Origin: Lachnospiraceae bacterium
Lineage (GTDB): Bacteria > Bacillota > Clostridia > Lachnospirales > Lachnospiraceae
Direction: 5' to 3'
Assembly: GCA_009774615.1 (NCBI GenBank)
Contig: VSOC01000090.1
Coordinates: 1-15,374, forward strand
DNA: 15,374 nt
Shown: piece by piece, positions 1 through 6,182 of the stretch
Position numbering within the stretch: position 1 is the first letter of the stretch
Layout of the letters: every line of letters starts with the position of its first letter
Made by a program: the position numbers and the translations under genes
Notes under the pieces: model-generated
Seen by the model: only the letters and a program-made list of their open reading frames with translations
Told to the model about the DNA's origin: nothing
Databases searched by the model: none

Positions 1-38
1 CGCACTGCGGCAGCAAGATTTTGTTTTGCTTCATTCAT
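1..38 (-). CDS. 5' end of an unidentified gene (partial)
   Basis: Reading the minus strand from 38 gives an open frame beginning MNEAKQNLAAAV that runs off the left edge after 12 codons. AGGTG at 50-46 lies seven bases before the ATG and is a plausible ribosome binding site. A second ATG at 34 is in another frame and less well placed. Too little is visible to assign a family. It lies downstream of a relaxase remnant on the same strand, so it may belong to the same mobile-element scar or to the host flank. Confidence 0.5.
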   Translation of the reverse strand, partial: MNEAKQNLAAAV

Positions 39-200
39 TGTGATTCACCTCGATAGTAGTTTACAATACACTTCGGCTGGCGTGAATTACAGCAGAATAC
101 AGTTGGAAAGTGAATCAAAGTACATGAAAGAGCGATATAAGAAAATACATAACATTAAATTATGAAGAAGGTCTAAATACAGGGACCGCCACACACATAA

Positions 201-249
201 GGGTGTATCGCAATGGAGGACAAAACCTCGTTGGGATACCCCCTTTTTT
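201..249. repeat. Imperfect hairpin downstream of the relaxase remnant
   Basis: Arms 201-219 and 226-243 pair imperfectly (GGGTGTATC...GGAGG against CCTC...GATACCCCC) around the loop ACAAAA. A run of six T follows on the plus strand (244-249). It could act as a terminator in the plus direction, or be a structured end or transfer-associated hairpin of the element that donated the relaxase fragment. Nothing else is seen in 51-259. Confidence 0.5.
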
Positions 250-259
250 GATGTCGAAT

Positions 260-550
260 TTAGAGGGTATTTTGGTTTTTTTCCACTTTTTTGTCAACAG
301 CCGCCTGCTCCGGGGTACGGTCAAGATATTGGTTGAGGTTATCCAGTTTCCGGTTAAGGTCAGCGCTTTCCTTTTCGGCAGTTTTATAAGTTTTCTGTAA
401 AGCCTGCTTTTTGGAATAGAGCGAATTGTAGTCGCTGCGGAGCTTTTCGACATCAAGGTTTTTTGTGTCAATGCCAAAGCGTTTCAGCATATTTTCAGCG
501 CCGTCATGGAGCAGAAGCTCCGTTTCGTGCTGGCGCAGGTATCGACTCAT
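260..550 (-). pseudogene. C-terminal remnant of a MobA/MobL-type conjugative relaxase
   Basis: The minus-strand frame encodes about 96 residues. The segments HETELLLHDGAE, LKRFGI and LRSDYNSLYSKKQALQKTYK resemble the C-terminal tail of relaxases found in Tn1549-like conjugative elements of gut Firmicutes, from memory of that family. The tail is charged and probably coiled-coil and ends at a TAA at 262-260. The catalytic N-terminal part, with its tyrosine and the histidine triad, is absent: homology seems to begin near 545, and 594 already belongs to another gene. There is no good ribosome binding site before the ATG at 550. I therefore read it as a dead fragment left by an integrated or excised element and not an expressed protein. 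Confidence 0.7.
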
Positions 551-593
551 CAAAGATGATCAGACCTGCAGAAACTTCCATCCACCACCTTTC

Positions 594-1346
594 TTATTTC
601 AAACAGCCGTAGGAAACATCATCCACTGCTTCCAGCCACTCGTTAGAAATCTCTGCGCCGGGGACTTCGATCGCCAGATGGGAAAACCAGCTATCCGGTG
701 CAGCGCCATGCCAATGTTTTGCTCCAACCGGAATATTGACTACATCTCCGGGATTTAATTCCTGTGCCTCTTTGCCCCATTCCTGATAATAACCGCGACC
801 GCCTACGCAGATCAGAATCTGCCCGCCGCCGGAAGCGGCATGATGGATGTGCCAGTTGTTCCGGCATCCCGGTTCAAACGTAACATTAAAAATCCCCATT
901 TGTTCCGTGGAAAGCGGCGCAAGGTAACTCTGCCCGGTGAAATACTGCGCATAACCGCTGTTCGGTTCTCCAACCGGGAACAGCATGTTCCTTTCATGGG
1001 TTTCCCGCTCGTTCCCTTCCAGTGATTCTTCCATCCAGACATCCTTCGCCATCTTAAAAGCAGCCCATGCCTTCGGCCATCCTGCGTAAAACGCTGCATG
1101 AGTTAAAATCTCCGCAATTTCCTCTTTTGTAATCCCGTTATTCTTTGCGCTCATCAGATGGTACTGAAAGGAAGAATCCACCAGCCCCTGCGACATTAAA
1201 GAGACCACCGTCACAAGGGAGCGGTCTCTCAGGGAAAGTTTTTCCTCCCTGTTCCACACCTCTCCAAATAATACATCATCATTTAACTGTGCGAATTTAG
1301 GGGCAAAATCCCCAAGCTGATCTCTGCCTGCTGTTTGTTTTACCAT
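594..1346 (-). CDS. Carboxymuconolactone decarboxylase-like / cupin fusion protein
   Basis: A 250-residue cytoplasmic protein with two domains. Residues ~15-105 form an AhpD/CMD-like helical domain (LSLRDRSLVTVVSLMSQG, then HAAFYAGWPKAWAAF). Residues ~130-235 form a cupin barrel with metal ligands H166, H168, Q176 and H211 or H213 (WHIHHAASGGGQ, GAKHWHG) and the turn LNPGDVVNIP. The CMD half has no CxxC pair, so AhpD-type peroxidase chemistry is unlikely. Such fusions are common next to aldo/keto reductases, but their substrate is generally unknown. The ATG at 1346 follows AAAGGAGGATTAGATT, a strong ribosome binding site. It lies 38 bases after the aldo/keto reductase stop and is probably co-transcribed with it. 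Confidence 0.9.
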   Translation of the reverse strand: MVKQTAGRDQLGDFAPKFAQLNDDVLFGEVWNREEKLSLRDRSLVTVVSLMSQGLVDSSFQYHLMSAKNNGITKEEIAEILTHAAFYAGWPKAWAAFKMAKDVWMEESLEGNERETHERNMLFPVGEPNSGYAQYFTGQSYLAPLSTEQMGIFNVTFEPGCRNNWHIHHAASGGGQILICVGGRGYYQEWGKEAQELNPGDVVNIPVGAKHWHGAAPDSWFSHLAIEVPGAEISNEWLEAVDDVSYGCLK

Positions 1347-1384
1347 AATCTAATCCTCCTTTTTTGCTTATATCTGTACCTGCG

Positions 1385-2422
1385 TTATATTTTCTGGTTT
1401 CCGGCAGACCATACATGGCTCTCTTTCGCAGAAGCCTGCGTATTCTGTGCCATAACGCCCACCAGCTTATGCGGAACATAAGGCTCCTCCAAATAGGAAA
1501 GCTCCTCCGCTGACAATTCCAGTTCTGTCGCTTTTGCCGCTCCTTCAATATGATGGAACTTCGTTGCTCCCACTACCGGAGAGGTTACTTTGGTCAAAAG
1601 CCATGCAAGAGCAATCTCCGTCATAGAAACACTTTTGTCCTTTGCAAGTTTCACCACTCTGTCAATAATCACGCTATCCTGCCCGGCGGCAGCGTCATAT
1701 TTCAGCCGTGCATAACTGTCCTCCTGCAAACGCTTAGAGGTTTCACCGGGGAGCCGCGAAAGCCTGCCTCCGGCCAGCGCACTGTACGGCGTCATGGCGA
1801 TATTGTCCTCCCGGCAGAGTTTTGCCATTTCCCGTTCTTCTTCCCTGAAAATCAGATTGTAGTGCCCCTGTACGGATACAAACTTTGCAAATCCTTCTTT
1901 TTCCGCCAATGCATTTGCCTTTGCAAGCTGATAAGCAAAACAGTTAGAAATACCAATATAGCGGACTTTTCCAGTTTTTACCACGTTATTCAGACCTTCC
2001 ATAATGTCATAGAGCGGCGTTTCATAATCCCACATGTGATAAATATATAAATCCACATAATCCATGCCAAGATTAGAAAGACTTCGGTTTATCATCCGCT
2101 CAATATGCTGCTGTCCGGTAATCCCGGCTCGGATGTCATCCTGAGTGCGGGGAAGAAATTTTGTCGCCACTACCACATCTTCACGCTTTGCATACTCCCA
2201 AAGCGCCCTGCCAAGATACTGCTCACTGGTTCCGCTTTGGTAAGCGATTGCCGTATCAAAGAAATTAACACCCAAGTCCAGCCCGTGTCGGATGATCTCA
2301 CGAGAATGTTCCTCGTCAATCGTCCATGAGTGCTGACCGTTATTTGCGTCGCCAAATCCCATACACCCCATACAGATGCGGGAAACAGTCAAATCAGAAT
2401 TTCCAAGTTTTATATATTGCAT
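1385..2422 (-). CDS. Aldo/keto reductase family oxidoreductase
   Basis: A 345-residue NAD(P)H-dependent reductase of the (beta/alpha)8 AKR fold. The catalytic tetrad is complete: D56 and Y61 in FFDTAIAYQSG, K88 in VVVATKF, H129 in DLYIYHMW. Cofactor-binding features near the C terminus are TEIALAWLL and VVGATK. The carbonyl substrate cannot be told from sequence. The start at 2422 follows GGAGGCGATGCA on the minus strand, inside the end of the preceding small lipoprotein frame, so translation is probably coupled. It sits in an apparent operon with a MerR-like regulator upstream and the CMD-cupin protein downstream, which suggests a small inducible detoxification or redox unit (inference). Confidence 0.93.
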   Translation of the reverse strand: MQYIKLGNSDLTVSRICMGCMGFGDANNGQHSWTIDEEHSREIIRHGLDLGVNFFDTAIAYQSGTSEQYLGRALWEYAKREDVVVATKFLPRTQDDIRAGITGQQHIERMINRSLSNLGMDYVDLYIYHMWDYETPLYDIMEGLNNVVKTGKVRYIGISNCFAYQLAKANALAEKEGFAKFVSVQGHYNLIFREEEREMAKLCREDNIAMTPYSALAGGRLSRLPGETSKRLQEDSYARLKYDAAAGQDSVIIDRVVKLAKDKSVSMTEIALAWLLTKVTSPVVGATKFHHIEGAAKATELELSAEELSYLEEPYVPHKLVGVMAQNTQASAKESHVWSAGNQKI

Positions 2423-2532
2423 TGCATCGCCTCCTGCTCGTGTTCAATTCCGTTTCCCGTATTTCCACACGCTGCCAGCGCAAACGTCAACAGACACGCC
2501 ACCATAACTGCAAATAATTTTTTCTTCATCAT
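2410..2532 (-). CDS. Truncated 40-residue lipoprotein (signal peptide plus short tail)
   Basis: The frame starts MMKKKLFAVMVACLLTFALA and continues with AACGNTGNG. A basic n-region, a hydrophobic core and a lipobox ending at the cysteine of LAAC are all clear. Only about 17 residues follow the lipidated Cys before a TAA at 2412-2410. AAAGGAGGA at 2545-2538 is a strong ribosome binding site. Lipoproteins with this signal peptide usually carry a full extracytoplasmic domain, and here the frame runs across the next gene's ribosome binding site and overlaps its first 13 bases. I infer an internal deletion that removed the functional domain and left the export signal. A genuine small lipoprotein is the alternative. 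Confidence 0.7.
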   Translation of the reverse strand: MMKKKLFAVMVACLLTFALAACGNTGNGIEHEQEAMQCNI

Positions 2533-2545
2533 CTATTTCCTCCTT

Positions 2546-2902
2546 TTATTTGATTCCCGAAGATTCCCGAATCTTGTGACGAAGATAATCCATTCGATTC
2601 AACTGCATTTCTCTGAAATGAATTTCATCAAGAGTAGCGCTGCGCCTTTTATTCAACATATCAAGCCTTTGCGCCTCGGTACTTTCTCCTTTCAGCAACA
2701 GCCGCATATAGCTTTCTACTTCGTCATTCAGAAAACCGATGTCATGCAGCGTCATAATCATACTCAGCCGTTCTATATCCTGATCGTCATACTGCCATGC
2801 GCCCATGATCTTTTTTACAGCGCCGCATAATCCCCAGCTCTCATATTCACGGAGAATATCAAGGGGAATATTGTAACATGTGCTTGCTTCATCAATCGTC
2901 AT
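2546..2902 (-). CDS. MerR-like transcriptional regulator
   Basis: A 118-residue protein with an N-terminal MerR-like winged helix (MTIDEASTCYNIPLDILREYESWGL, then AWQYDDQDIERLSMI, LHDIGFLNDEVESYMRLL) and a charged C-terminal helix (~80-118) that should form the dimerising coiled coil. No cysteine cluster for metal binding is seen, so it is not a classic metal sensor. I chose the ATG at 2902 because AAAGGAGC lies eight bases before it. The GTG at 2920 would place the ribosome binding site inside the coding region. It is first in an operon with the lipoprotein remnant (13-base gap), aldo/keto reductase and CMD-cupin genes, and probably controls them. A dyad overlapping the -10 of its own promoter suggests autoregulation. 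Confidence 0.8.
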   Translation of the reverse strand: MTIDEASTCYNIPLDILREYESWGLCGAVKKIMGAWQYDDQDIERLSMIMTLHDIGFLNDEVESYMRLLLKGESTEAQRLDMLNKRRSATLDEIHFREMQLNRMDYLRHKIRESSGIK

Positions 2903-2929
2903 TCGTAAGCTCCTTTCCACAAATAATAA

Positions 2930-2998
2930 AAAATGTAGGTAACCTCCTTGAACACCTACATTTTAATTTGATTTTTAAGAAATGTCTAATACCTACAT
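2930..2998 (-). promoter_or_regulatory. Promoter and dyad operator of the MerR-like operon
   Basis: On the minus strand TAGACA (2988-2983) and TAAAAT (2965-2960) are separated by exactly 17 bases, a good sigma-A promoter. An 11-bp perfect dyad, AAAATGTAGGT at 2930-2940 and ACCTACATTTT at 2954-2964, overlaps the -10 and start site. A third ATGTAGGT copy sits just upstream of the -35 at 2991-2998. The dyad may bind the MerR-like or the LysR regulator. In RNA it forms a hairpin followed by U residues, so it could also terminate LysR transcription. Confidence 0.6.
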
Positions 2999-3006
2999 CA
3001 AATCTA

Positions 3007-3885
3007 TCATAATGCCTGAAAAGCATTTCTAAGATACCTCATAAATTGGGAAGTAGCTGCTCCAAGCGTCTGATTCTTTTTCCAGACTAAAACCGAACCT
3101 GTTTCTAATGTTGGAGCAAGCGGAATAAAACATAAATCCTCATAAAAAGAGACACCAAGATCAAAACACAGCGCAACGCCAACTCCACGTTCTACCATAG
3201 ACGCAGCGTTTAGAATCAAATTATAGGTAGCCGCAATTTGAAGTCCCTCGTAATAATCCCCAAACCAACTGGCCAGTTCATTTTTTACCAGTTCCCGTTT
3301 TACCATGATGAGAGGCACATTGGTTAAATCCTTAGGATTGATAGATTCCTTCGCTGCCAATTCAGAATCTTTTCTTACCAATATTCCCCATTTTTCTTTC
3401 TGCGGCATACGGATAAATTCATACTTCCCAATATCCACAGGTTCCATAAGAAGCCCTATATCTAAAATCCCTTTTTCAATCCGTTCTTTAATATCATCTG
3501 CGATTGCGCTGTGAATACTAAACTGCACAAGAGGATATTTCTGTCGGAATTTTCTGATCTGCTCCGAAAGAAAGAGCATATTTTTCGTTTCACCACAGCC
3601 GATTGCAATTTCACCTGACAACACATCTTCCTTATGGGAAAGTTCCTGAACCGTCTTATCGGACAATGAAATAATTTCCTGTGCCCGACGCTTTAAGAGC
3701 ATACCGTCTTCAGTTAAAATGATACTGTGTTTGCTTCTGTGAAACAGCTTTACTCCTAATTCTGCTTCAAGCTGCATAAGCTGCCGGGAAAGTGTTGGCT
3801 GTGTAAGATGTAATAACGCTGCTGCCTTAGTAATGTTTTCTTCTCTGGCAACCATTAGAAAGTATTTCAAAACTCTAAATTCCAT
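3007..3885 (-). CDS. LysR-family transcriptional regulator
   Basis: A 292-residue protein. The N-terminal LysR winged helix-turn-helix is textbook: MEFRVLKYFLMVAREENITK, then AAALLHLTQPTLSRQL and LEAELGVKLFHRS. The rest is a periplasmic-binding-protein-like co-inducer domain (GEIAIGCGETKNM, LDIGLLMEP, ERGVGVALCFD). A longer frame back to 3954 exists, but it would contain the promoter at 3911-3939, and GGGAGGTG precedes the ATG at 3885 by about 12 bases, so 3885 is preferred. It is upstream of and codirectional with the MerR-like/aldo-keto reductase operon and may regulate it. The effector is unknown. Confidence 0.92.
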   Translation of the reverse strand: MEFRVLKYFLMVAREENITKAAALLHLTQPTLSRQLMQLEAELGVKLFHRSKHSIILTEDGMLLKRRAQEIISLSDKTVQELSHKEDVLSGEIAIGCGETKNMLFLSEQIRKFRQKYPLVQFSIHSAIADDIKERIEKGILDIGLLMEPVDIGKYEFIRMPQKEKWGILVRKDSELAAKESINPKDLTNVPLIMVKRELVKNELASWFGDYYEGLQIAATYNLILNAASMVERGVGVALCFDLGVSFYEDLCFIPLAPTLETGSVLVWKKNQTLGAATSQFMRYLRNAFQAL

Positions 3886-3910
3886 AATGTTATTTGCACC
3901 TCCCACTTCA

Positions 3911-3939
3911 ATTATAACCACTTTCCAACGCAGATTCAA
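3911..3939 (-). promoter_or_regulatory. Promoter of the LysR gene
   Basis: On the minus strand TTGAAT (3939-3934) and TATAAT (3916-3911) are separated by 17 bases. The -10 is perfect and the -35 matches five of six positions. It lies about 25 bases before the chosen ATG. Confidence 0.75.
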
Positions 3940-3983
3940 CATGGTAAGCCTCAAGATATGAGAAATGGATATTTGCCGGATGC

Positions 3984-4020
3984 CAAAAAGGAGCGGAAAT
4001 CATAAAGACTTCCGCTCCTT
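3984..4020 (-). terminator. Orphan intrinsic terminator on the minus strand
   Basis: An 11-bp perfect stem (3988-3998 with 4010-4020, AAGGAGCGGAA/TTCCGCTCCTT) with an 11-base loop is followed on the minus strand by five T and then GG. It points leftward but lies upstream of the LysR promoter, with no minus-strand gene to its right, so the gene it once terminated appears to be missing. Confidence 0.7.
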
Positions 4021-4064
4021 AACTGCTGTAATCTATGCTGGTTTATTTTTTTCGATACATATTC

Positions 4065-4196
4065 GTTACTGTTCACACGTTCACAGCAACAGGCAAAAAT
4101 CCATGAAAATCGCCTTCGTCGATGGGATTTTTACTCATTGGCCCAGTTTAACCTGCGGTCAGCGCAGCAAGTGCGCAGACCTATGTGAACAGTAAC
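4065..4196. mobile_element. 132-bp MITE-like element, copy 1, with 8-bp target duplication
   Basis: The element is bounded by perfect 13-bp terminal inverted repeats, GTTACTGTTCACA at the left and TGTGAACAGTAAC at the right. The eight bases ACATATTC occur immediately before (4057-4064) and after (4197-4204), a target-site duplication. Inside are further near-palindromes: GCAAAAATCC with GGATTTTTAC (one mismatch in this copy) and GCGCA/TGCGC. It has no transposase. A second copy of identical length lies at 9631-9762 in the same orientation with four substitutions. The 8-bp duplication narrows the mobilising transposase to families making 8-bp staggers. I cannot name the parent. Confidence 0.88.
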
Positions 4197-4341
4197 ACAT
4201 ATTCAGTGATCTATCTTAATTTTTGCATAAAGGGTTTAAAAGTTGGCTAATTTGTGCTAAAATAGATTTAAATCAAGATAGATTAGACAGATTATGCCAT
4301 ATTCACTGCATGGCATATATGTTAAGGAAGGAGAAGTGCAG

Positions 4342-4974
4342 ATGAACGGAAATTTAGTAATTACAATTGGGCGTCAGTGCGGAAGTGCCGGACGTATGAT
4401 AGGGATGAAACTGGCAGAAGAGTTAGGGGTTAAATGTTATGATAAAGAGTTACTGACACTGGCAGCCAAACACAGTGGACTTTGCGAAGAACTTTTTGAA
4501 ACGCATGATGAAAAACCCACCAGCAGTTTTCTCTATTCTCTGGTTATGGATACTTATTCTTTAGGTTATACGACGTCTGCTTACATGGATATGCCGATTA
4601 ATCATAAGGTCTTTTTAGCACAGTTTGATGCCATTAAAAAGCTGGCGATGGATGAATCCTGCGTTATCGTAGGACGCTGCGCAGACTATGCCCTGGCTGA
4701 TTATCCAAATACAACAACTGTTTTTATCTGCGGCGATGAAAAAGACCGTATTGCCCACTTAAAAGAGGTTTATCAGTTAAGCGACGCCCAGGCCAAGGAT
4801 ACGATGATTAAGACCGATAAGAAGCGTTCCAGCTATTATAACTATTATTCCAGCAAAAAATGGGGCGATGCAAAGAGTTATGACCTGTGCATTAACAGCA
4901 GCGCCGTCGGCTATGATGGTGCGGTAAAGCTGATCCGGGCATTTGCGGAAGCGAAGCAGGAGTGGAAGAAATAG
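4342..4974 (+). CDS. Cytidylate kinase-like family protein
   Basis: A 210-residue protein with a P-loop-like N terminus, ITIGRQCGSAGRMIG (residues ~8-21), and the family segments CYDKELL, SCVIVGRCADYAL and DKKRSSYYNYYSSKKWGDA. These match the cytidylate kinase-like family of Clostridia (nucleoside monophosphate kinase fold). It is not the canonical Cmk, and its true substrate is not established. The ATG at 4342 follows GGAG at 4330-4333 by eight bases. The upstream in-frame ATG at 4294 lacks a ribosome binding site. It stands alone between the MITE-like insertion and the rplU promoter. A weak candidate promoter is TTTAAA, 17 bases, TAAAAT, the latter at about 4257-4262. Confidence 0.85.
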   Translation: MNGNLVITIGRQCGSAGRMIGMKLAEELGVKCYDKELLTLAAKHSGLCEELFETHDEKPTSSFLYSLVMDTYSLGYTTSAYMDMPINHKVFLAQFDAIKKLAMDESCVIVGRCADYALADYPNTTTVFICGDEKDRIAHLKEVYQLSDAQAKDTMIKTDKKRSSYYNYYSSKKWGDAKSYDLCINSSAVGYDGAVKLIRAFAEAKQEWKK

Positions 4975-5058
4975 TTTGCAGAACTTTCGCAGAAAATCTG
5001 TAGAAAATTCGTGAAAAACACATTTGCGGAAAACACGGGAAAAACACGGATAAAAATA

Positions 5059-5087
5059 TTGACAAGAAAGCCCAACCATGCTATGAT
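5059..5087 (+). promoter_or_regulatory. Promoter of the rplU operon
   Basis: TTGACA (5059-5064), a 17-base spacer and TATGAT (5082-5087) form a strong sigma-A promoter directly upstream of the L21 leader. It implies that the ribosomal-protein operon is transcribed independently of the kinase gene upstream. Confidence 0.85.
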
Positions 5088-5092
5088 TATCA

Positions 5093-5168
5093 AGTATGCC
5101 GCACAGCGAGGTTCTAAGAACTGCTGCAGAGCAGGCACCAAAGCTGGCGAGTAATGATAATAGGAGGG
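5093..5168 (+). ncRNA. Ribosomal protein L21 leader (cis-regulatory RNA)
   Basis: The roughly 75 bases between the promoter and the rplU ribosome binding site contain compact hairpins: GTTCT/AGAAC at 5111-5121 and CTGCT-GCAG-AGCAG at 5121-5134. The conserved-looking block ATGCCGCACAGCGAGGT lies at the 5' end. Position and sequence fit the L21 leader family of Firmicutes, through which bL21 is thought to repress its own operon. This was recognised by eye, not by covariance search. Confidence 0.75.
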
Positions 5169-5176
5169 TCCTTAAA

Positions 5177-5485
5177 ATGTACGCGATTATTGCAACAGGC
5201 GGAAAGCAGTACAAGGTAGCTGAGGGCGATATCATTAAGGTAGAGAAGCTGGGCGCAGAAGCCGGCGAAACCGTTACCTTTGATCAGGTACTGGCAGTGA
5301 GCAACGGCGAGTTGACCGTAGGTTGTCCGACCGTATCCGGCGCGACAGTTACTGCGTCGGTAGTTAAAGAAGGCAAAGGCAAGAAGGTTATCGTTTACAA
5401 GTATAAGAGAAAAACCGGCTATCACAAGAAGAACGGCCACAGACAGCTCTATACGCAGGTTAAGATTGAAAAGATCAACGCTTAA
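5177..5485 (+). CDS. rplU: 50S ribosomal protein bL21
   Basis: A 102-residue protein of the usual family length. It begins MYAIIATGGKQYKVAEGD and contains the C-terminal bL21 signature YKYKRKTGYHKKNGHRQ with ending YTQVKIEKI. It binds 23S rRNA in the large subunit. The start at 5177 follows TAGGAGGG at 5161-5168. The open frame extends back to 5096, but that part is the leader RNA. It is first in an operon with prp (two bases downstream) and rpmA, the standard Firmicutes order. Confidence 0.98.
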   Translation: MYAIIATGGKQYKVAEGDIIKVEKLGAEAGETVTFDQVLAVSNGELTVGCPTVSGATVTASVVKEGKGKKVIVYKYKRKTGYHKKNGHRQLYTQVKIEKINA

Positions 5486-5487
5486 TT

Positions 5488-5817
5488 ATGATTCAGGTAA
5501 CAATCATCCGGGATGTTGAAAAACAGGTGAAGGAAATTACCTGTAAGGGACATGCAGGCTATGCCGCTTCCGGGCAGGATATTATCTGTGCCGCGGTATC
5601 AGCACTGACCCTGAACATGGCAAACTCGGTGGAAGCTTTTACCGGAGATTCCTTTGAGGGCGAGATGGATGAGGAAACGGGAGGTTTTTCCTTTCGCTTT
5701 ACCGGTTCTGTCAGCCGGGAATCCAGGCTTTTAATTGATTCCCTGGTATTGGGTTTGACCAATATTCAGGAAAGTTATGGAAAGAAATACATTCACATTC
5801 GATATAAGGAGGTGTAA
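5488..5817 (+). CDS. prp: Ribosomal-processing cysteine protease Prp
   Basis: A 109-residue protein. The catalytic dyad is visible: H22 in KGHAGYAASGQD and C34 in IICAAVSAL, at the same positions as in characterised Prp. Prp removes the N-terminal extension of bL27, which must be cleaved for functional ribosomes in Firmicutes that carry it. The substrate is the next gene, and bL27 here does carry the extension, so the pair is intact. The start is two bases after the rplU stop with no ribosome binding site of its own in the gap, so translation is probably coupled. Confidence 0.96.
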   Translation: MIQVTIIRDVEKQVKEITCKGHAGYAASGQDIICAAVSALTLNMANSVEAFTGDSFEGEMDEETGGFSFRFTGSVSRESRLLIDSLVLGLTNIQESYGKKYIHIRYKEV

Positions 5818-5820
5818 GAG

Positions 5821-6111
5821 ATGTTTAAGATGAACCTTCAGTTATTCGCTCATAAGAAGGGTGTTGGTTCGACGAAGAACGGACGTGATTCCGAGGCAAA
5901 GCGTCTTGGCGCGAAGAGAGCAGACGGTCAGTTCGTATTAGCCGGAAACATTTTATACCGGCAGCGCGGAACCAAGATTCATCCGGGCAATAATGTAGGC
6001 CGGGGTGGAGATGACACCTTATTTGCTCTGGTTGACGGTGTTGTAAGATTTGAAAGAAAAGGCAGGGACAAGAAGCAGGTTTCTGTTTATCCAAGAGCAA
6101 TCAACGAATAG
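5821..6111 (+). CDS. rpmA: 50S ribosomal protein bL27 with Prp-cleaved extension
   Basis: A 96-residue protein. The N terminus MFKMNLQLFAHKKG contains the Prp recognition segment. By analogy to other Firmicutes, cleavage would fall after F9 to give mature AHKKGVGSTKNGRDS. The following RLGAKRADGQFVLAGNILYR and RGTKIHPGNNVGRGGDDTLFA are canonical. bL27 reaches the peptidyl transferase centre. AAGGAGGTG ends seven bases before the ATG and overlaps the prp stop region. It is the last gene before an intrinsic hairpin. Confidence 0.98.
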   Translation: MFKMNLQLFAHKKGVGSTKNGRDSEAKRLGAKRADGQFVLAGNILYRQRGTKIHPGNNVGRGGDDTLFALVDGVVRFERKGRDKKQVSVYPRAINE

Positions 6112-6120
6112 GGAACGGCA

Positions 6121-6157
6121 AAAAGCTTCATACTTTTAAGGTATGAAGCTTTTCTTT
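6121..6157 (+). terminator. Hairpin terminator or attenuator after rpmA
   Basis: A perfect 13-bp stem (6121-6133 with 6141-6153, AAAAGCTTCATAC/GTATGAAGCTTTT) and a 7-base loop are followed by TTTTCTTTT. It lies 10 bases after the rpmA stop. Only 30 bases separate it from obgE and no promoter is visible there, so obgE probably depends on readthrough. Confidence 0.82.
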
Positions 6158-6182
6158 TACAGAGAGAAAGTGTGGTGAACCT

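Noticed and set aside
160..477. Minus-strand open frame of 105 codons
   Set aside because: It is out of frame with the relaxase remnant, very basic in composition and lacks a ribosome binding site.
968..992. GGAAC-AGCAT-GTTCC palindrome resembling an SOS box
   Set aside because: The gap is five bases, not four, and it lies inside the CMD-cupin coding region.
1550..2050. Plus-strand frame of 166 codons
   Set aside because: It is antisense to the aldo/keto reductase, which has a complete catalytic tetrad. Its Cys/His/Phe-rich composition is typical of a shadow frame.
2330..2830. Plus-strand frame of 166 codons
   Set aside because: It is antisense to the lipoprotein remnant and MerR-like gene and has no family resemblance.
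3965..4195. Plus-strand open frame of 76 codons, nearly repeated at 9543-9761
   Set aside because: The shared part is the 132-bp inverted-repeat element read in one frame. The upstream parts differ and include terminator sequence, there is no ribosome binding site, and the similarity is explained by transposition.
4777..5235. Minus-strand frame of 152 codons with hydrophobic stretches
   Set aside because: It is antisense to the kinase-like gene, the rplU promoter and the L21 leader. The apparent spans arise from reverse-reading charged codons.
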